Of a DNA stretch of 40,169 bases, positions 32,560 to 40,152 are shown piece after piece. The stretch spans positions 1-40,169 of the forward strand of contig JAMLHA010000021.1 of the NCBI GenBank assembly GCA_023957475.1, written 5' to 3'. The notes under the pieces are model-generated. The model was given only the letters and a program-made list of their open reading frames with translations, did not search any database and was not told where the DNA came from. Position 1 is the stretch's first letter. The number at the start of each line of letters is the position of its first letter. Both the position numbers and the translations under genes were made by a program. Source of the DNA: Crocinitomicaceae bacterium. GTDB taxonomy: Bacteria; Bacteroidota; Bacteroidia; Flavobacteriales_D; Crocinitomicaceae.

Positions 32560-33408
32560 ATGTCAGCAAAAATGGAACTGAGAGTAAAGAGACAATCGGG
32601 AGAATTAATTGATTTTGATATCAATAAATTAAAGTATTCCCTCAGCAAATCGGGTGCTTCAGATATCGAAATTTCTGAAGTTTTGGAAAATATGCTGCCA
32701 AGAATTCACGATGGCATGAGTACTAAATCGATTTACCAAATGGCTTTTAGTCAGCTTAAACGTGTTTCTGGTACATTTGCTGCAAGGTATAGCCTAAAAC
32801 GTGCCTTAATGGAATTAGGCCCTGCTGGATTTTACTTTGAACAATGGGTAGCACGATTTTTAGAAAGCTATGGCTACGAAACATGTACCAATCAAATCAT
32901 TCAAGGTGAAGCTGTATCACATGAAGCTGATGTTATTGCTAAAAAAGAGGAGGAGATGTATTGGATTGAATGTAAATTTAGAAATACAATGACATCCAAA
33001 ATCAGCGTTACCACTCCTATGTACTTACTTTCAAGGATTCGCGATATTTCTGCGAAACCACATGAGCTTTTTGGTGGAATGCGTAAATTTACAATGGGCT
33101 GGTTGATAACAAATACGTATTTCACTACAGACGCCACAAGTTTTGGAGAATATTATGGCTTAAAAATGCTTTCGTGGGATTATCCTGCTAAGAGAAGTTT
33201 AAAGACATTGGTGGATCAAAAGGCTTTGTATCCGATAACCTGCTTGACAAACTTGTCTAAAAATGAAAAAACATATCTGCTTGATAAAGGATATATCCTT
33301 GTAAAAGATTTATATGGAAAGGATGAGTTATTTGATGATAACATGATTAAAAGCAAGAATAAACACAAAATAAAAACAGAAATAGCGGAGTTGATTCAAG
33401 AGGTATAA
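32560..33408 (+). CDS. ATP-cone domain fused to an Mrr-like restriction-endonuclease fold (282 aa)
   Basis: Residues about 5-92 form an ATP-cone, the nucleotide-binding module of ribonucleotide reductases and NrdR: VKRQSGELIDFDINKLKYSL, SDIEISEVLENMLPRI, STKSIYQMAFSQLK and ARYSLKRALMELGPAG. From about 93 a PD-(D/E)xK nuclease domain follows: FYFEQWVARFLESYGYETCTNQIIQG, then HEADVIAKK with the acidic residue and MYWIECKFR with the E-x-K pair. The last 70 residues look like a small C-terminal helical domain. It may be a nucleotide-gated nuclease in repair or defence, which is inference. The stop codon abuts that of the convergent mgtC. Confidence 0.8.
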   Translation: MSAKMELRVKRQSGELIDFDINKLKYSLSKSGASDIEISEVLENMLPRIHDGMSTKSIYQMAFSQLKRVSGTFAARYSLKRALMELGPAGFYFEQWVARFLESYGYETCTNQIIQGEAVSHEADVIAKKEEEMYWIECKFRNTMTSKISVTTPMYLLSRIRDISAKPHELFGGMRKFTMGWLITNTYFTTDATSFGEYYGLKMLSWDYPAKRSLKTLVDQKALYPITCLTNLSKNEKTYLLDKGYILVKDLYGKDELFDDNMIKSKNKHKIKTEIAELIQEV

Positions 33409-34080
33409 CTAATGAACCCAGTAAATTTCCTTAATAGACGAATCATTCTTTATTTCTTTGATTAATTCATTGAAATCAACCACACTTGTATTCAAATAGG
33501 TAATCAAAAACACCAATTCTTGCTCATTTCTATTGATTGTAAATGATTCAATATCCATCCCAGCAAAAGAAGATAATTTTAAGATGATTTCATTGCTTTC
33601 AATTGTGGAATTGGTAACAATTCTCAATGTTTTTGACTTAAATTTATTCGACAATGTTGCTTCTAAAGGTTGAATAGCCCATAAAATAATTAGTGCAATA
33701 ATAGTTGTTGCTCCAGCAGCAAAATACATTCCACCACCTGTAGCCAAGCCAATTGCAGCTACTGTCCACAAACCTGCAGCAGTGGTTAAACCTCTTATTG
33801 TTCCTTGTTTTTGAAATAAAATGGTACCCGCACCAATAAAACCAATACCACTCACTACCTGTGCAGCAATCCTAGACGGATCCAATTCAACATGTGCTGT
33901 GCCTAAAATATCTGAAAAACCAAAAGAAGAAACCAACATGATTAAACAAGAACCAACACTAACCATCATGTGTGTACGCAAGCCAGCAGCCCAATTTTTG
34001 CGTTCACGCTCCAACCCAATTAAAGCACCAAAAACTGAGGCTAAAACCAACCGAATCAATATTTCATTCCATTCAATCAT
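33409..34080 (-). CDS. MgtC/SapB family membrane protein (223 aa)
   Basis: Integral membrane protein of the MgtC/SapB family, linked in other bacteria to growth in low magnesium and to membrane-potential control. The signature LASVFGALIGLERERKNWAAGLRTHMMVSVGS is present, followed by GIGFIGAGTILF and IRGLTTAAGLWTVAAIGLATGGG, with five predicted helices and a C-terminal ACT-like cytosolic domain (about 140-223). The ATG at 34080 is preferred: the TAaaTTTG box at 34086-34093 lies only 5 nt before it, and an in-frame ATG at 34116 is upstream of that box. No terminator separates it from the convergent nuclease gene. Confidence 0.9.
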   Translation of the reverse strand: MIEWNEILIRLVLASVFGALIGLERERKNWAAGLRTHMMVSVGSCLIMLVSSFGFSDILGTAHVELDPSRIAAQVVSGIGFIGAGTILFQKQGTIRGLTTAAGLWTVAAIGLATGGGMYFAAGATTIIALIILWAIQPLEATLSNKFKSKTLRIVTNSTIESNEIILKLSSFAGMDIESFTINRNEQELVFLITYLNTSVVDFNELIKEIKNDSSIKEIYWVH

Positions 34081-34085
34081 ACAAA

Positions 34086-34093
34086 CAAATTTA
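34086..34093 (-). promoter_or_regulatory. -7 box TAaaTTTG of the mgtC-like gene
   Basis: Perfect TAnnTTTG on the minus strand ending 5 nt before the ATG, implying a leaderless or nearly leaderless mRNA. Confidence 0.6.
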
Positions 34094-34246
34094 CAATCTT
34101 TTTCATGATAATTCAAAAATAAAAATCTGTTTTACCTATAATACAACATTCTTTTTCTTATTCAGTAGTAAAATTTTAATTTTATTTAGAATTAGTATAA
34201 ATAATTAAGAAAAATTTCTAATTTTACAAAGCAAAAAAAATAAGTT

Positions 34247-35338
34247 ATGGAGTTGTCGAGAGAGAATGTCTTGGAAGTATTAGGTAGAATCCAAGATCCG
34301 GATTTAAAAAATGATATTGTTTCCTTGAGTTTTGTTGAGGAATTAAAAATTGACGAAAACACGGTAAGTGTTAAAGTTTTGAGTTCTAATCCTGCTTTGC
34401 ACGCAAGAAAACGATTGCATGAAGCGGTAGAATTTAATTTAAAAAGAGAATTTCCAGATGTTGTAGTTAAATGTTCGACAATCCCTTTGCCTTCCGAAGC
34501 AAAAGAATACCATAGAAAAGTTTTACCAAAAGTTAAAAACATTATAGCTGTTGCATCAGGTAAAGGTGGTGTTGGAAAATCAACAATAACAGCAAATATA
34601 GCAGGAGGTTTGTTAAAAGCTGGTTACACAGTAGGGATTGTAGATGCTGATATTTATGGACCTTCTATGCCAACCATGTTTGATGCAGTGAATGCACGTC
34701 CTCAAATGTTAACTATTGACGGTGTACCTAAAATTGATCCTGTTGTTACACAAGGTATTAAATTGCTTTCTATTGGTTTCTTTACGGAACAAGACAATGC
34801 AGTTGTATGGAGAGGACCAATGGCTTCAAAAGCATTAACACAAATGTTTACCGATTCTGAGTGGGGTGAATTGGATTATTTGTTGATTGACTTGCCTCCA
34901 GGCACAGGTGATATTCACTTGTCATTGGTGCAAAATGTTCCGTTGGATGGTGCTGTCATCGTTTCCACACCTCAAGAAGTGGCGCTTGCTGATGCTCGTA
35001 AAGGAATCAATATGTTTAAATTGGATTCGATTAATGTACCTGTTATCGGATTGGTAGAAAATATGGCTTGGTTTACACCTGCAGAATTACCAGAAAATAA
35101 ATATTACATCTTTGGTCGTGACGGAGCTAAGAACTTAGCAGAAGGTATGGGAGTGGCACTACTCGGTCAAATTCCACTTGTGCAAAGCTTAAGAGAATCT
35201 GGTGATGTTGGAAAACCAGCTGTATTCCAAAACGACACAATGATTAGTAAAGCATTTGAAGATTTATGCAAGGTGTTTGTTGAAGAAGTAGAAAAAGCAA
35301 AAGAACTGAGAACAAAGAATAAACAAAAAGTTGTATGA
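34247..35338 (+). CDS. mrp: Mrp/NBP35-family Fe-S carrier ATPase (363 aa)
   Basis: P-loop ATPase (ApbC/Mrp) that carries and transfers Fe-S clusters. An N-terminal MIP18/DUF59 domain (about 1-85, RIQDPDLKNDIVSLSFVEEL) precedes the deviant Walker A VASGKGGVGKSTITANIAGG near residue 103. IVDADIYGPSMPTMF, LLIDLPPGTGDIHLSL and the switch region follow. The C-terminal CxxC motif of many Mrp proteins is not evident here: PAELPENKYYIFGRDGA lacks cysteines, as in several Bacteroidota homologues. It overlaps the NifU-like gene by 4 nt (ATGA), so both are translated together. Confidence 0.93.
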   Translation: MELSRENVLEVLGRIQDPDLKNDIVSLSFVEELKIDENTVSVKVLSSNPALHARKRLHEAVEFNLKREFPDVVVKCSTIPLPSEAKEYHRKVLPKVKNIIAVASGKGGVGKSTITANIAGGLLKAGYTVGIVDADIYGPSMPTMFDAVNARPQMLTIDGVPKIDPVVTQGIKLLSIGFFTEQDNAVVWRGPMASKALTQMFTDSEWGELDYLLIDLPPGTGDIHLSLVQNVPLDGAVIVSTPQEVALADARKGINMFKLDSINVPVIGLVENMAWFTPAELPENKYYIFGRDGAKNLAEGMGVALLGQIPLVQSLRESGDVGKPAVFQNDTMISKAFEDLCKVFVEEVEKAKELRTKNKQKVV

Positions 35339-35592
35339 CATTGAATAAAGAAGAACTAACTAAGAAAGTAAACGATGCTTTAAATCAGTTACGTCCATAT
35401 TTACACGAAGATGGCGGTGATATGGAATTGGTGAAAATTACAGATGATGGAGTAGCACATGTTAAGCTTATTGGAGCTTGCAGTGATTGTTCTATGTCAT
35501 CAATGACACTAAAAGCTGGTCTTGAAGCTCAAGTAAAAAAAATTGCTCCAGAAATTACTTCTGTAGTTGCATACGATGAATCTGAAGGTTGA
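35335..35592 (+). CDS. NifU C-terminal-domain protein (85 aa)
   Basis: Small scaffold/carrier of the Nfu/NifU C-terminal type, which binds a [4Fe-4S] cluster at a dimer interface through GACSDCSMSSMTLKAGLE, where the two cysteines form the CxxC. The stretch LNQLRPYLHEDGGDMELV is the family hallmark. The protein probably works with the Mrp-type carrier encoded just upstream (4-nt overlap). The next gene begins within its stop codon (TGATG). Confidence 0.94.
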   Translation: MTLNKEELTKKVNDALNQLRPYLHEDGGDMELVKITDDGVAHVKLIGACSDCSMSSMTLKAGLEAQVKKIAPEITSVVAYDESEG

Positions 35593-36503
35593 TGATTGAA
35601 TACAAACCTCAATTAAAAAGAGTGCTTCTGTTTATAATAGTAGCACTCTTTTTAACTAGTTGTGCACTAAACGGTATTTTTTTACAGCCAACTAAATTAA
35701 GATCAAAAAAAGGAAATACTTCTAAAATGGTAGTGAAGTCTGGCGACAATCGTGTTACTATAGCCATTGACGAAGCATATAATCCTACTTTTACAACTGA
35801 AAGCGATACAACAAACTTCGATTTCAATATTAAAAGTGTTGTATTTCCTAGCGCATCAGGTAATCTTCTTAACGCTTGGGAGATAACACCAAAGGAACCA
35901 GTTAAGTCTATTGCTACAATTATCCATTTTCACGGAAATGCAGGCTCTCTATACCATCAATTTTTAGCAATCACACCTTTGGTGAAAGAAGGATTTTCTG
36001 TTTTTATGTTTGATTACAGTGGTTTTGGATTCTCTGAAGGTAAAGCGAAACGAAAAAGCGTTTTATTGGACGGAAATTCAGCTGTTGATTATGTATTAAA
36101 AAATTTCAATCAAACAGGTAAAATTGTGATTTACGGGCAATCACTTGGTGGGCATTTAGCAGGTGTAATTGGCCCAAAACGCCAAAACGATATTGATGGA
36201 TTGGTACTAGAAGGTGCGTTTTCCTCTCATAAAGATGTTGCAAAGGCATTTGCAGGTGGTTTTGGTAAAGCATTTACTAAAGAAATGTACAGCGCAAAGG
36301 ACTCAATTGTAAATTACAAAAAACCGTTGTTAATCATTCATAGCGAAGAAGATGAAGTTATTCCGTTTTACATGGGGAAGACATTATTTGACGCTGCAAA
36401 TGAACCAAAAGAGTTTTTAGAAGTGAAAGAATGCCACATTTGTGCACCAAAGTATTACACTACAGAAATAGCTGATAAAATCAAGAAAATGATAGGTTTA
36501 TAA
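35592..36503 (+). CDS. Lipoprotein alpha/beta hydrolase (303 aa)
   Basis: The N-terminal stretch VLLFIIVALFLTSCALNG is a lipoprotein signal with the lipobox LTSC. The rest is an alpha/beta-hydrolase: oxyanion-type FHGNAGSLYHQ, the nucleophile elbow YGQSLGGHLAG, the acid near SEEDEVIPFY and the histidine in ECHICAP. It resembles the Fsh/YqiA- and bem46-like group of serine hydrolases; the substrate is unknown. The start is the ATG at 35592 that overlaps the preceding TGA stop, favoured over a TTG at 35589. Confidence 0.88.
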   Translation: MIEYKPQLKRVLLFIIVALFLTSCALNGIFLQPTKLRSKKGNTSKMVVKSGDNRVTIAIDEAYNPTFTTESDTTNFDFNIKSVVFPSASGNLLNAWEITPKEPVKSIATIIHFHGNAGSLYHQFLAITPLVKEGFSVFMFDYSGFGFSEGKAKRKSVLLDGNSAVDYVLKNFNQTGKIVIYGQSLGGHLAGVIGPKRQNDIDGLVLEGAFSSHKDVAKAFAGGFGKAFTKEMYSAKDSIVNYKKPLLIIHSEEDEVIPFYMGKTLFDAANEPKEFLEVKECHICAPKYYTTEIADKIKKMIGL

Positions 36504-36622
36504 GTTTTTTGAAATTAATTTATCAATAAAAAAATCAATAATTATTTTCCTTTGCTTTACAAGAGTCGCAAAATTATTTTTTGAAGAAGTAAAGAGAACG
36601 TTAATCGCATTTCAATTTTGTT

Positions 36623-36630
36623 TAACTTTG
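36623..36630 (+). promoter_or_regulatory. -7 box TAacTTTG of the MATE gene
   Basis: Perfect TAnnTTTG with an inferred start near 36635, 33 nt before the TTG at 36668. Confidence 0.5.
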
Positions 36631-36667
36631 TTATAAATAACAATGTAGAACTTTATTATACTAACTT

Positions 36668-38008
36668 TTGGGGTTACTTTCGTTAAATTATAGAACAATT
36701 CTTTCCGTAGCACTACCCATGATGGGAGCTTCTTTTGTACAATCCATTGTTTTATTAACTGCCTCTGCATTTTTAAGTCGCTATTCAACTGATGCCTTTG
36801 CTGCAGTTGGTAATGCAGGACTTATTTTTATCACAATGCATATTTTCGTTGTTGGTATTAGTGATGGAACACAGATCTTAATTTCAAACAAAATAGGGAA
36901 GAGAGACACCGATTCACTTGGTAGATTGCTTTTTTCATCTATTCTTATTTTGTCTGTTTTGGTAACGTTTTTAGTTGGTTTTGCTCAGTTTGTTTTGCCA
37001 CAAATAATCTTTGATTACTCCAGACACATTGAAATAGCTCAAGCACAAGTAAATTTCCTTTCTATTCGTACTTATGGATTGTTTTTTTCGATGGTGATGC
37101 TTCCAATTCAAGCATATTATTTTGCTATTGGTAAATCATGGGTGCCTTTTATTGGCGCGCTTCTAACAGCAATTGGCAACATTGTATTGGATTACTGCTT
37201 GATATTTGGCAACTTTGGCTTTCCTGAAATGGGGATTGAAGGTTCTGCATGGGCAGCAGTTATTTCAGACGGATTGAGTGCTTTGTTTATGGTTTTCTTC
37301 ATGTTTTTGTCCAAAGAACACATCAAGCAACAACTTTTCAAAAATTTCAAATTAGTTAAATCAACATTTAAAGAAATCTTTAAAATATCCATACCAATTG
37401 TTTTGCAAGGAACAGTATCACTATCCACTTGGGCTATTTTCTTTATTTGGTTGGAGCAAATGGGTAAATTTGAATTGACTGTATCTCAAAACATTCGTAC
37501 GGTTTATTTCCTTGCATTTGTCCCTGTTTGGGGCTTTGCTGCGGCTACAAAAACGTATGTTTCGCAATACTCTGGAGCGAAGAAAGTGCGTGAAATTATT
37601 GTTGTGCGACGTAGAATACAACTTTTGTTACTCACTTTTATGTTCATCATCTTTCACGGAGGAATTTTCTATCCCGAAACAGTTATTTCATGGATAAATC
37701 CACAAGAAGAATTTATTTCAAAAAGTGCTGAAACACTACGTTACATCAGTTTGTCAATGTTTATTTTTGCTTATTTCAGTGTGTTTTTTCAAACAATTAA
37801 TGGAATTGGCAAAACACACATCACTTTTATCATTGAAGCTACAACTGTATTTCTGTACATTTTATCGGCTTATCTTTTGATAAAAGTTTGGAAAGTCGAT
37901 GTGAAATATATTTGGTCTGTTGAGTACATTTACTATATTTCTATGGGGATTTTGTCGATTGCTTATCTCAAATATGTCAATTGGAAAAAAGAAGTTTTAA
38001 ATTCTTGA
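36668..38008 (+). CDS. MATE-family multidrug/toxin exporter (446 aa)
   Basis: Twelve-helix cation-antiporting exporter of the MATE family in the inner membrane. Recognisable blocks are YRTILSVALPMMGASFVQSIVLLTASAFLSR, GISDGTQILISNKIGKRD, RTYGLFFSMVMLPIQAYYFAIGK, GNFGFPEMGIEGSAWAAVISDG and the second-half repeat KISIPIVLQGTVS. Length is typical. The reading frame begins with TTG (36668), as the only upstream ATG (near 36643) is followed at once by a stop; the next in-frame ATG (about 36719) would cut off the first helix. So the start remains uncertain. Substrates cannot be inferred. Confidence 0.9.
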   Translation: MGLLSLNYRTILSVALPMMGASFVQSIVLLTASAFLSRYSTDAFAAVGNAGLIFITMHIFVVGISDGTQILISNKIGKRDTDSLGRLLFSSILILSVLVTFLVGFAQFVLPQIIFDYSRHIEIAQAQVNFLSIRTYGLFFSMVMLPIQAYYFAIGKSWVPFIGALLTAIGNIVLDYCLIFGNFGFPEMGIEGSAWAAVISDGLSALFMVFFMFLSKEHIKQQLFKNFKLVKSTFKEIFKISIPIVLQGTVSLSTWAIFFIWLEQMGKFELTVSQNIRTVYFLAFVPVWGFAAATKTYVSQYSGAKKVREIIVVRRRIQLLLLTFMFIIFHGGIFYPETVISWINPQEEFISKSAETLRYISLSMFIFAYFSVFFQTINGIGKTHITFIIEATTVFLYILSAYLLIKVWKVDVKYIWSVEYIYYISMGILSIAYLKYVNWKKEVLNS

Positions 38009-38073
38009 TAAAATTGTATGTAATTCATTTAATACATTCACTTTTTATAATTAATATTTGATTCAAATTCATT

Positions 38074-38081
38074 TATCTTTG
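38074..38081 (+). promoter_or_regulatory. -7 box TAtcTTTG of fmt
   Basis: Perfect TAnnTTTG, 4 nt before the ATG at 38086; a leaderless transcript is implied. Confidence 0.6.
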
Positions 38082-38085
38082 CGGC

Positions 38086-39027
38086 ATGAAAGATTTGAGA
38101 ATTGTTTTTATGGGAACTCCAGATTTTGCAGTAGCTATTCTGGATAAATTGGTTGTGAACGGAGCGAATATAGTTGCTGTAATCACTTCACCTGACAAAC
38201 CTGCCGGTAGAGGTTTGAAAATGCACGAAAGTGCAGTAAAACAGTATGTTATTGCACATCAACTACCCTTGTTACAACCAACAAATCTCAAAGAAGAAAC
38301 ATTTATCAGTGAATTAAAAGCATTGTCAGCAGATCTATTTGTGGTGGTTGCATTTAGAATGCTGCCCGAAATAGTTTGGTCAATGCCTCCATTAGGAACA
38401 ATAAATCTTCATGCGAGTATTTTACCACATTACCGTGGAGCTGCACCTATAAATTGGGCAATAATAAATGGTGAGAAAGAAACAGGAGTAACAACATTTT
38501 TTATTGAAAAAGAAATTGATACAGGTAAAATCATAGAACGTTCAACCGTTTCAATTAATGAAAATGAAACAGTAGGAGAGTTGCACGATCGCTTGATGGA
38601 ATTAGGAGCTAATACAACGCTTTCTACGGTTAAAAAAATCGCAAAAGGCAATGTACAGGGTATTCCACAGATAGAGTTTGAAGAAGGTGAATTAAAATCT
38701 GCTCCAAAAATCTTTAAAGAGGATTGTAAAGTAAATTTCTCTCAATCCGCTCAAAAAGTGCATAATTTCATAAGAGGATTATCACCATATCCTGCTGCAT
38801 GGTGCACCGTTTCTAACGGAACAGAAACAAAATCGTTTAAATTGTTTGCAAGTCTATTAACCAATATAAAACCAACAAATTCTAAAATCGCGGTATCAAA
38901 AGATGGTATTTTGTTTCCTTGCGCTGATTACTATGTATTGATTACTGAGTTGCAACCAGAAGGAAAACGAAGAATGGATTATAAATCGTTTTTAGCAGGC
39001 AATTCATTAGAAGGTTTTACTGTGTGA
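38086..39027 (+). CDS. fmt: Methionyl-tRNA formyltransferase Fmt (313 aa)
   Basis: Formylates initiator Met-tRNA using 10-formyltetrahydrofolate. MGTPDFAVAIL begins the protein, the N-10-formyl-THF-binding HASILPHYRGAAPINWAIINGEKETGVTTF is complete with the catalytic Asn/His/Asp set (NLHAS...EIDTG), and the C-terminal OB-like domain recognises tRNA (VHNFIRGLSPYPAAWC). Length is normal. Its last 49 bp overlap the convergent PLP-enzyme gene. The start lies 4 nt after a TAnnTTTG box. Confidence 0.96.
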   Translation: MKDLRIVFMGTPDFAVAILDKLVVNGANIVAVITSPDKPAGRGLKMHESAVKQYVIAHQLPLLQPTNLKEETFISELKALSADLFVVVAFRMLPEIVWSMPPLGTINLHASILPHYRGAAPINWAIINGEKETGVTTFFIEKEIDTGKIIERSTVSINENETVGELHDRLMELGANTTLSTVKKIAKGNVQGIPQIEFEEGELKSAPKIFKEDCKVNFSQSAQKVHNFIRGLSPYPAAWCTVSNGTETKSFKLFASLLTNIKPTNSKIAVSKDGILFPCADYYVLITELQPEGKRRMDYKSFLAGNSLEGFTV

Positions 39028-39923
39028 CTTCCACCGGCAAATAATCCGCCAGTATGAAGAAAAACAACAGTTGAATGGTCGTATTTTTCTGATTTTTTTA
39101 CCTCTTCGATTAAACCATAGAATGCTTTTGCTGTATAAATCTTATCCAGAGATAGTTGCAGTGATTTTTCGCAATAATTAATAAATTCAGCCAATTCAGG
39201 AGTTTGCTTTGCATATCCTCCAAAATGGTAATCATTGTGAACTTCTACTTTTTCAAGTAATTCTTTAATTAAACAATCATTAAATACTGATTTTGAAAAC
39301 AATGAAGTCATTTCGTTTACAGAATCATAATTTTTTATTGATGGGACAACATGCAATGTCTGGTGAGTTAATCCTAATAACAAACCGCAACTTGTTGTAC
39401 TGGTTCCTTGCGAAACAAAAAGATGATCAAAGGGTGGGAGTTCTGGAATAATTTCTTGACAACCAATCATACCATAATAGCTTGCGCCGCCCTCATTAAC
39501 TATATAAGTATTTGAAAATGAGGAATGCAGTTCTTGATGGTATTCTTCCATATAACGTTGCGCATATTCTTCTCGTGAAACGAAATAAAGAAACATACCC
39601 AATTCTTTACATCGTTCCAATACAGGATTTGAATGAGGAGTATGTTCATCACCACGCACCACACCGATAGATGGAATTCCAAGAGCGTGACAAGCACTAG
39701 CTGTAGCCAGAAGATGATTAGAAAAAGCGCCACCAAAAGTTAAGATTTTTTCGCATTTGGATTGTTTAAAATGCTCAATGGTGTATTTTAGTTTACGCCA
39801 CTTGTTTCCTGAAACCTCTGGGTGTATTAAATCATCTCTTTTAACGAGTAATTTTATTCCTCGATTGTCAAATTCCTCAATATGAATTTGCTGAATGATT
39901 GAATTACCAGTATCAAATAACAT
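38979..39923 (-). CDS. D-cysteine desulfhydrase / ACC-deaminase-like PLP enzyme (314 aa)
   Basis: Fold-type II PLP enzyme. The PLP lysine is in SGNKWRKLKYTIEHF, the phosphate-binding loop is TFGGAFSNHLLATASACHALGI, and GTSTTSCGLLLGL with HTGGLF near the end complete the site. The family includes D-cysteine desulfhydrase and 1-aminocyclopropane-1-carboxylate deaminase; the substrate cannot be decided from sequence alone. The C-terminal tail AGGSHTVKPSNELPAKNDL lies in the 49-bp overlap with fmt on the other strand and looks like an extension beyond the conserved core. The start may share a control region with the divergent DUF5522 gene (32 bp apart). Confidence 0.9.
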   Translation of the reverse strand: MLFDTGNSIIQQIHIEEFDNRGIKLLVKRDDLIHPEVSGNKWRKLKYTIEHFKQSKCEKILTFGGAFSNHLLATASACHALGIPSIGVVRGDEHTPHSNPVLERCKELGMFLYFVSREEYAQRYMEEYHQELHSSFSNTYIVNEGGASYYGMIGCQEIIPELPPFDHLFVSQGTSTTSCGLLLGLTHQTLHVVPSIKNYDSVNEMTSLFSKSVFNDCLIKELLEKVEVHNDYHFGGYAKQTPELAEFINYCEKSLQLSLDKIYTAKAFYGLIEEVKKSEKYDHSTVVFLHTGGLFAGGSHTVKPSNELPAKNDL

Positions 39924-39943
39924 TTTTTTTCATCTAAAATAAG

Positions 39944-39951
39944 TATTTTTG
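39944..39951 (+). promoter_or_regulatory. -7 box TAttTTTG of the DUF5522 gene
   Basis: Perfect TAnnTTTG, 4 nt before the ATG at 39956; leaderless arrangement as for fmt. Confidence 0.6.
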
Positions 39952-39955
39952 TGAT

Positions 39956-40147
39956 ATGGAAGAAGATATGTCAGGATTTTCTAAAAAGAAAAAATGGGAG
40001 GACGATGAGTATTACTATACTCCTGAAGGATATATTGTGTTCACAGAGAAGCATCATTTAAAGCGTGGCTACTGCTGTAAAAACGGTTGTAAGCATTGTC
40101 CGTATGGTTTTGATAAGAAAACAGGGCAGGTAAGGGGCGATAAATAA
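39956..40147 (+). CDS. DUF5522 domain protein (63 aa)
   Basis: Small cytosolic protein of the DUF5522 family, frequent in Bacteroidota and of unknown function. The block YYTPEGYIVFTEKHHLKRGYCCKNGCKHCPYGF is diagnostic, with four cysteines (CC, C, C) that suggest a metal or Fe-S site. A second in-frame ATG is at 39968. The stop codon overlaps the target sequence of the IS copy that begins at 40153. Confidence 0.92.
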   Translation: MEEDMSGFSKKKKWEDDEYYYTPEGYIVFTEKHHLKRGYCCKNGCKHCPYGFDKKTGQVRGDK

Positions 40148-40152
40148 TACTA

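Noticed and set aside
32560..33408. Classification as the transcription repressor NrdR
   Set aside because: The N-terminal zinc ribbon of NrdR is missing, and the ATP-cone is followed by a nuclease-like domain.
33409..34116. Longer mgtC start at 34116
   Set aside because: The perfect TAaaTTTG box (34086-34093) lies downstream of that codon and 5 nt before the ATG at 34080, and the family begins near the latter.
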